The translations under genes were made by a program, and so were the position numbers. A stretch of 64,000 nucleotides of DNA from Cenococcum geophilum 1.58 (taxonomy: Eukaryota > Ascomycota > Dothideomycetes > Gloniales > Gloniaceae), in contig KV748274.1 in assembly GCA_001692895.1 (NCBI GenBank), positions 248,001 through 312,000 on the forward strand. The letters are read 5' to 3'. A model generated the notes under the pieces. It saw only the letters and a program-made list of their open reading frames with translations. It did no database searches and was not told the DNA's origin. Numbering within the stretch: position 1 is the stretch's first letter; the number at the start of each line of letters is the position of its first letter. Positions 59,141 to 64,000 of this stretch are shown piece by piece.

Positions 59141-61790
59141 ACCTATTTAATATATATTCCCTATATTCTGTCTTAGTTATTAAGTAGATAATAATATTAT
59201 TAAGGTATACTATAATAAACTTATTAAGGTATTCTCCTAATATACTATTAATTTATTTCTAAAATATTGCTAGTGCGTTTATTAACATAAATTGTATAAT
59301 TAATAGTTTATATAGTCCTTTCTTTAACCTAAAAGCTGCCTTTTATTTATCGCCTTCCTTAATTCTAATTTAATAGTACGCCTATCTTAAATCTATTTTT
59401 ATAAAGATTTGCATATTACCTATCTAATCCTAAATTTTGCTAATTAAGGGTAAAGAATACCTATCTTTTTAAGTAATGCTATTTAACTGCCTATAGTTAA
59501 TATATAGTCTAAGTTTTCCGTTTTTTTTTTAGTATAAATAACACTAGAAAACCTGCCAATAACTATAATAGTCTAATATATCCCTTCTGTAAGTTTTCTT
59601 AGACAAACTCTTTAAGTGCTTTTAACTTCTCTTAAGTAAGCTTATAGGTTAAAAAAAACCTTAGACTTATTTCTAGTTCTAACTCTATTTTATAATCCTA
59701 TACTATATAATTTACTAGCTTTTTACTTTCTAGGTTCTATAGTTTCTTACTATATTTATAGTATCTTTTTAGTATATAATATAAGCCCTACTTGGTCTCT
59801 TTATATATCGCTCTAACTTAGTACTATACTATTTTAGTTTATTATTATATTTTACGGTATTAAGTATCTCTAATATTAACCTAACCTATAATCTAATTAA
59901 TTTTTAGATTATACTCCTATAACTAAGGTATTTCTAATATTGCCTTATCCCGTCCTAATAGTAGGATATTAAAAGATATCTTAATTTTTTTAATGGTTAT
60001 TTAAATAGGTCCTGTTTTAAGGTTAATAATCCCTCCTCTATAGGTTATTAAATCTCCTAAAATTATAACTAATAGGTAAGGTTATTTCTTTTATCTATAA
60101 GGTAATCCTATTTTTTTAACTACTACTAGTAAGATATAGTTCTGTATTACTCTACTATATATTAGCGCTTTAAACTATTAATCCTACTAATTAACTTTTA
60201 AATTTAGGTGTTATTCTTAAATTCCTTTAAGGGTCTAAGGCTCTACTACTAGCTCCCTTTAGTCCTATAAGCCTCTACTTTTCCTAATTATTAGTTATTT
60301 AATCCTTATATACTTAGCTTACTCTTTAGCTAATACCTAGTTTACTTTTTATCCTCTATATACTATAAATATATATTTTTTAGGTATTTCTACTACTATT
60401 ATCTATCTAAGTATTCTTCTGTAAGGAATTATCCTAGTTAAAGTATTAAGTCTCCTAACTTCTAAACTTTTATTAAATGCTATCTATATATATACTTAGT
60501 ATTTCTATACTATTACTTATCTAGCGCCTAATATATNCTNANNAGNTANTTCTAATTNTTNTCTTTTAGATTCTTATGCATTTTATATATATTATTTATA
60601 TATATAATCTATAATAACGTATAGTATACTAGGTGCTTTAGGTTAACTCTTAACTTATCTTTATCTTTAAGTTTAAACCTTTATTATATTTATCTAAACA
60701 TTATAACTTTATTTATAGGTACTAAGATATGTCTCTTACTTCTTTAGTCCTCTAATTATTCCTTTAAATCCTTTAACGTTATAATTAAGGCTCCTTTAAT
60801 ATAACTTATTACCTTTTCCGTAATAGGGTAATCCTAAATAACTTTCTTATCTAACCATATATAGAAATCTTCCCACTTATTATTATATTATTGCCTATAC
60901 TACTTTTAATATAGCTACTAAAGTATATATAGCTTATCCGTAAGGAAGTATTTTTTATTACTATATTATAATAGCCCTTTATATATTATTCTTTAAACCT
61001 AGTAGGGATTCCTAGATCCTCTTTATCTTCTAGTTTAGTAAGCTACTTAGCTCTTAATATACCTACCCTAAGCCTATTAGTAATTCTTTATATAGGTGCT
61101 CTATCCCTTATATAACCTAGTATACTAATCCTTTAATTTAGTTTCTAATTTTGCTATATAATAATTCTTTGCCTAAATTCTATTATAGTTTCTTTTAGTT
61201 TTCGCCTTATAAGTAAATCTTTAAAGTCTTCTTGCTTTTTAATCTTAGTTTATTTAATAGTCGTTATTTATATCTAAAAATCTTAGTTTTATAGAATTCC
61301 TAATCCTAAGCTTACTTCTATCTTAAGCTTAGCTCTTACCTTAGTCTAACTAGGCTTATATAGTATTCTTATCTTATCTTAAAAGTCTTAAATCTTACTT
61401 ATCTTGTCTTGAAAATCTTATACCTTTAAAAAACTTTATCCTAAGCTTATTTATATATTACTAAACTAAGTTATTACTCTACTCTATTAGTTATTATCTA
61501 TTATAGGTCCTTAAGCATATCTTATCCCATCTTAGGAATCTTAATTATCTCTTATCTTATCCTAAGAATCTTAAGCCTTTAGCCTTTTGCCTTTATTAAG
61601 TGCTAAAGTGGTTTACTATCCTACTTTTCTTATATTTTATAAAGTAATAGACGTTATATCTAGTAGGGTCTTAATCCCTATTAATATTCCCTATTCCGTA
61701 GTAGAATTATTCTCTACCTCTAGTATAACTTCTTTAAGGTCTATATACTCCTAGTAAGCTACCTTTATTGCCTTATTATTACTAAATACT
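59141..61790 (-). pseudogene. F2 pol N-terminal part (RT active site, protease)
   Basis: Collinear with F1 4160-6795. The RT site at 59190-59225 reads YLNNIIIY as in F1, so both Asp are lost. Stops and TpA are dense. A few N bases lie at 60537-60560. Confidence 0.8.
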
Positions 61791-63137
61791 TTACCTATAT
61801 TAAATTTATCGTCCTTAATATTTAATTTACGAGATGGTTTATTAGTTCCTCTAAATTTTAATAATTTTAGCTCTTATAGCTAATAGCTTACGCTATACTT
61901 AGCATTCTTATAAATTTAGTATACGTTATTATAACAAAATATAAAACTTTTAATTAAATATTTTTTTATTCTATATAGCATATTATTATTCCTCTATATA
62001 TATATATCGTTTATTAGTTTTATTCCCCTTACTATATAATAACTCTGTTTATTTTTATAGTCTCTAATAAAGTAACCTTATTTCTTATAATTTATATAAA
62101 CTACTTTTTTAAACTATTTTTTTTTGCTATAGAGTCCACCTAAACATCTTCTACTACTAAAATCCCTAGTTTAGACTCTACTTTTTAAACCTTTAATTAC
62201 CTAAACCTTATCCTCTAGGTTTCTATAGTTATTTATTTTATTTCTTATTTTCTTTAGTACTACTTAAGTTTATTAGCTCTGTGCCATACTATAGTTTCTA
62301 ACTTTAACTTTATTATTGCGTACTCTGCGCCTTATATAACTATAAAACTCTATCTTAACCCTTTTTAGTCTACTTTTTCTAGTAGATCCTATTATTAATC
62401 TTAATTACTTAATTAATTAAATCCCTAAGAGTATTCGTATCTTTTATTAGGATAATTATATCCTAAACTTTTACCTTAAGTCCTTGCTTATACTATACTA
62501 TAAGCGCTTTATTATTCTATTTAACTTATATCGCTAATATTTAAAACTACGTTATATACTTAATTACTAAAGTCCTTTATACTAGGTTTTAAAGCTTTCT
62601 TTTTACTATAGTAGTTACTTTTAAGTCTTTAAATATTTGCGTTAATTGTTCCGCAAACCTATTTTAACTTAAAAATATATACTATACCTCCTAGTTAGTA
62701 GTTATTATACTATATTCCTATACCTCTATAAGGTAAGATTTAAACTACTTAAGTACCCTCCCTATTAAGAATAATCCTATATAAGCAACTTAATCTATAG
62801 GCGTTCCTAGTTTAACTCCTTCCTATATAACCTTAAAGTATATTTACGTAAGGAATCCTTTAAGCTTTAACTTCTCCCCTAAGAATTGCTTAATTAAGGG
62901 TAATTTAACCTTAGCTACTCTAATCCTATTAATCCTTTCTTTAAGTATTTTATTATTGTCTGTTAATTAATTAACTATTCCCTACAGCTGTTTAACAGTA
63001 ACTAGTTATAAGTTAGTACCTATTATACTAGTATTATTATCTAATCCTAAGGTAGTCGCTACTATAGACGCCGTTATAGCTGCTACTTTTAGTAGCATAT
63101 TATTTAACTTCTTTTACTATAACCTTAGTAGTAAATA
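61791..63137 (-). pseudogene. F2 gag remnant
   Basis: On the minus strand a Retrotrans_gag-like domain is readable at about 62300-62960 (KQFLGEKLKLKGF, YIGLFLIGRVLKQFKSYL) if stops are Gln. It is the counterpart of the F1 stretch at 63561-64000, which aligns with 61795-62218. It lies next to the 5' LTR as expected. Confidence 0.65.
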
Positions 63138-63555
63138 TATAATAAAGCCTTATAGGAAATACTACGGTAGACTTATCAATAGGCTAGGTATATAAGTATA
63201 GAATAGTTAAGAACGTAAATATAACTAGTAGAGTAGTTACCTAATAGATTAACTTTAATTATATTTTAAGATTTACTATAAAGAAGAGAAACTATTTATA
63301 GAGACCGTATGTCCTTAAATATATAACTCCTCCCTATAGTAAAGGTTTAGTGCATTAGTACGTTAGTACGTCAGTACGTCGCGTTCCTATATTCTTATAT
63401 TCTTACGTTCCGAACTTATAACGTAACTCACTATATAACTTAGCTACTCCTTATCCTATAGCTCGATTAGTTTTAGCGCCTCCTGTGCTATTCTAACCAA
63501 CCTATTTATATCCCTTCTTAGTAGTCGCACTACTGTTAATATAAGGTCTGAAACA
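63138..63555 (-). repeat. F2 5' LTR
   Basis: This 418 bp partner of 6802-7219 starts TATAATAAAGCC and ends AAGGTCTGAAACA. It is followed by ATTAT (63556-63560), the right target duplication. Confidence 0.9.
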
Positions 63556-63560
63556 ATTAT

Positions 63561-64000
63561 TATAGAATATTTCGCCTATATTAAATTTATTGTCCTTAAT
63601 ATCTAATCTATAAGATAGTTTATTAGTTTCCCTAAACTCTAATAATTTTTAGCTCTTATGGCTAATAGCTTATACTATACTTAGCGTCTTTATAAATTTA
63701 GTATGCGTTATTATAATAAAATACAAAACTTTTAATTAAATACTCTTTTATTCCTTATAGTATACTATTATCCCTTTATACGTGTATATCTTCTACTAAT
63801 CTTATTCCCTTTACTATATAGTAACTCTACCTACTTCTATAGTCTTTAATAAAATAACTTTATTTTCTGTAATTTATATAAGCTCCTTCTTTAAACCATT
63901 TTTCTTACTATAGAGTCCGCCTAAACGTCTTTTGCTACTAAAATCCCTAGTTTAGCCTTTACTTCTTAAACCTTTAATTACTTAATCCTTATTCTCTAGG
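63561..64000 (-). mobile_element. F1 resumes: gag region, cut by the window edge
   Basis: This is a direct repeat of F2 61795-62218 and continues F1 after the F2 insertion; the F1 5' LTR should lie beyond 64000. It holds the C-terminal part of gag, with no intact frame. Confidence 0.8.

Larger units (their letters stand above)
6802..63555 (-). mobile_element. Gypsy chromovirus F2, split by four insertions
   Basis: F2 is a minus-strand Ty3/Gypsy element bounded by 418 bp LTRs and the ATTAT duplication. Its own sequence survives as 6802-9701, 47879-47895, 48303-48589, 50062-50233 and 59136-63555. Removing the insertions gives roughly 8 kb, collinear with F1. The insertions are unit G, a TA-flanked foldback MITE, a solo LTR of its own family in the opposite orientation, and Gypsy element E. 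Confidence 0.9.

Noticed and set aside
1..64000. Starship-type giant element or biosynthetic cluster
   Set aside because: No tyrosine recombinase (DUF3435-like) captain, no cargo genes and no biosynthetic enzyme could be read on either strand.

Overview
The window is a block of nested, mutated transposable elements from what looks like a filamentous ascomycete (Pezizomycotina) genome. I find no intact host gene, tRNA, rRNA or CRISPR array. DNA is AT-rich, TpA-rich and poor in CpA. Recognisable transposon proteins are broken mainly by TAA/TAG where the family has Gln or Trp, His becomes Tyr, and Asp becomes Asn. LTR copies differ mainly by C/T and G/A transitions. This is the signature of repeat-induced point mutation (RIP), a process of filamentous fungi.

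The nest can be unpacked from target-site duplications (TSDs). A chromodomain Ty3/Gypsy element on the minus strand (F1; 1316-6801, resuming at 63561-64000) was split by a second copy of the same family (F2; 6802-63555, TSD ATTAT). F2 was itself split by four insertions: a 38 kb unit G (9702-47878, TSD ATTAT) with matching inverted termini; a foldback MITE (47896-48302, TSD TA); a solo LTR (48590-50061, TSD TTAAC) holding a further 1 kb insertion; and a Gypsy element E (50234-59135, TSD TTAAG).

Unit G contains, left to right: a 210 bp hairpin; an unassigned stretch; four copies of a ~255 bp satellite; a copia-type gag remnant split by Gypsy element A (12129-25865, TSD GTAGT); a Helitron (about 26371-40120); Gypsy element C (40126-46470, TSD CATAA); then short tandem arrays and the right terminus. 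A is split by Gypsy element B (14311-22130, TSD TCTAG), and B by a Tc1/mariner element (16443-17912, TSD TA). The Helitron is split by Gypsy element D (30528-36717, TSD CTTAC/CTTAT) and by an ORF1-only LINE (37530-39664). The deepest path is F1 > F2 > G > A > B > Tc1/mariner. At the far left is the 3' LTR of another F-family element (F0) on the plus strand, followed by 21 bp and 9 bp tandem repeats.

All full LTR elements with a readable pol are chromoviruses: gag with a zinc knuckle, then RT, RNase H, integrase and a C-terminal chromodomain, which is expected to steer integration to heterochromatin and fits the self-nesting. The F family is the most decayed and the LINE the least. The least explained parts are the 38 kb unit G, a palindromic 3' module shared by two different Gypsy families (B/C and D), a candidate antisense reading frame inside E, and the 1 kb insertion in the solo LTR.
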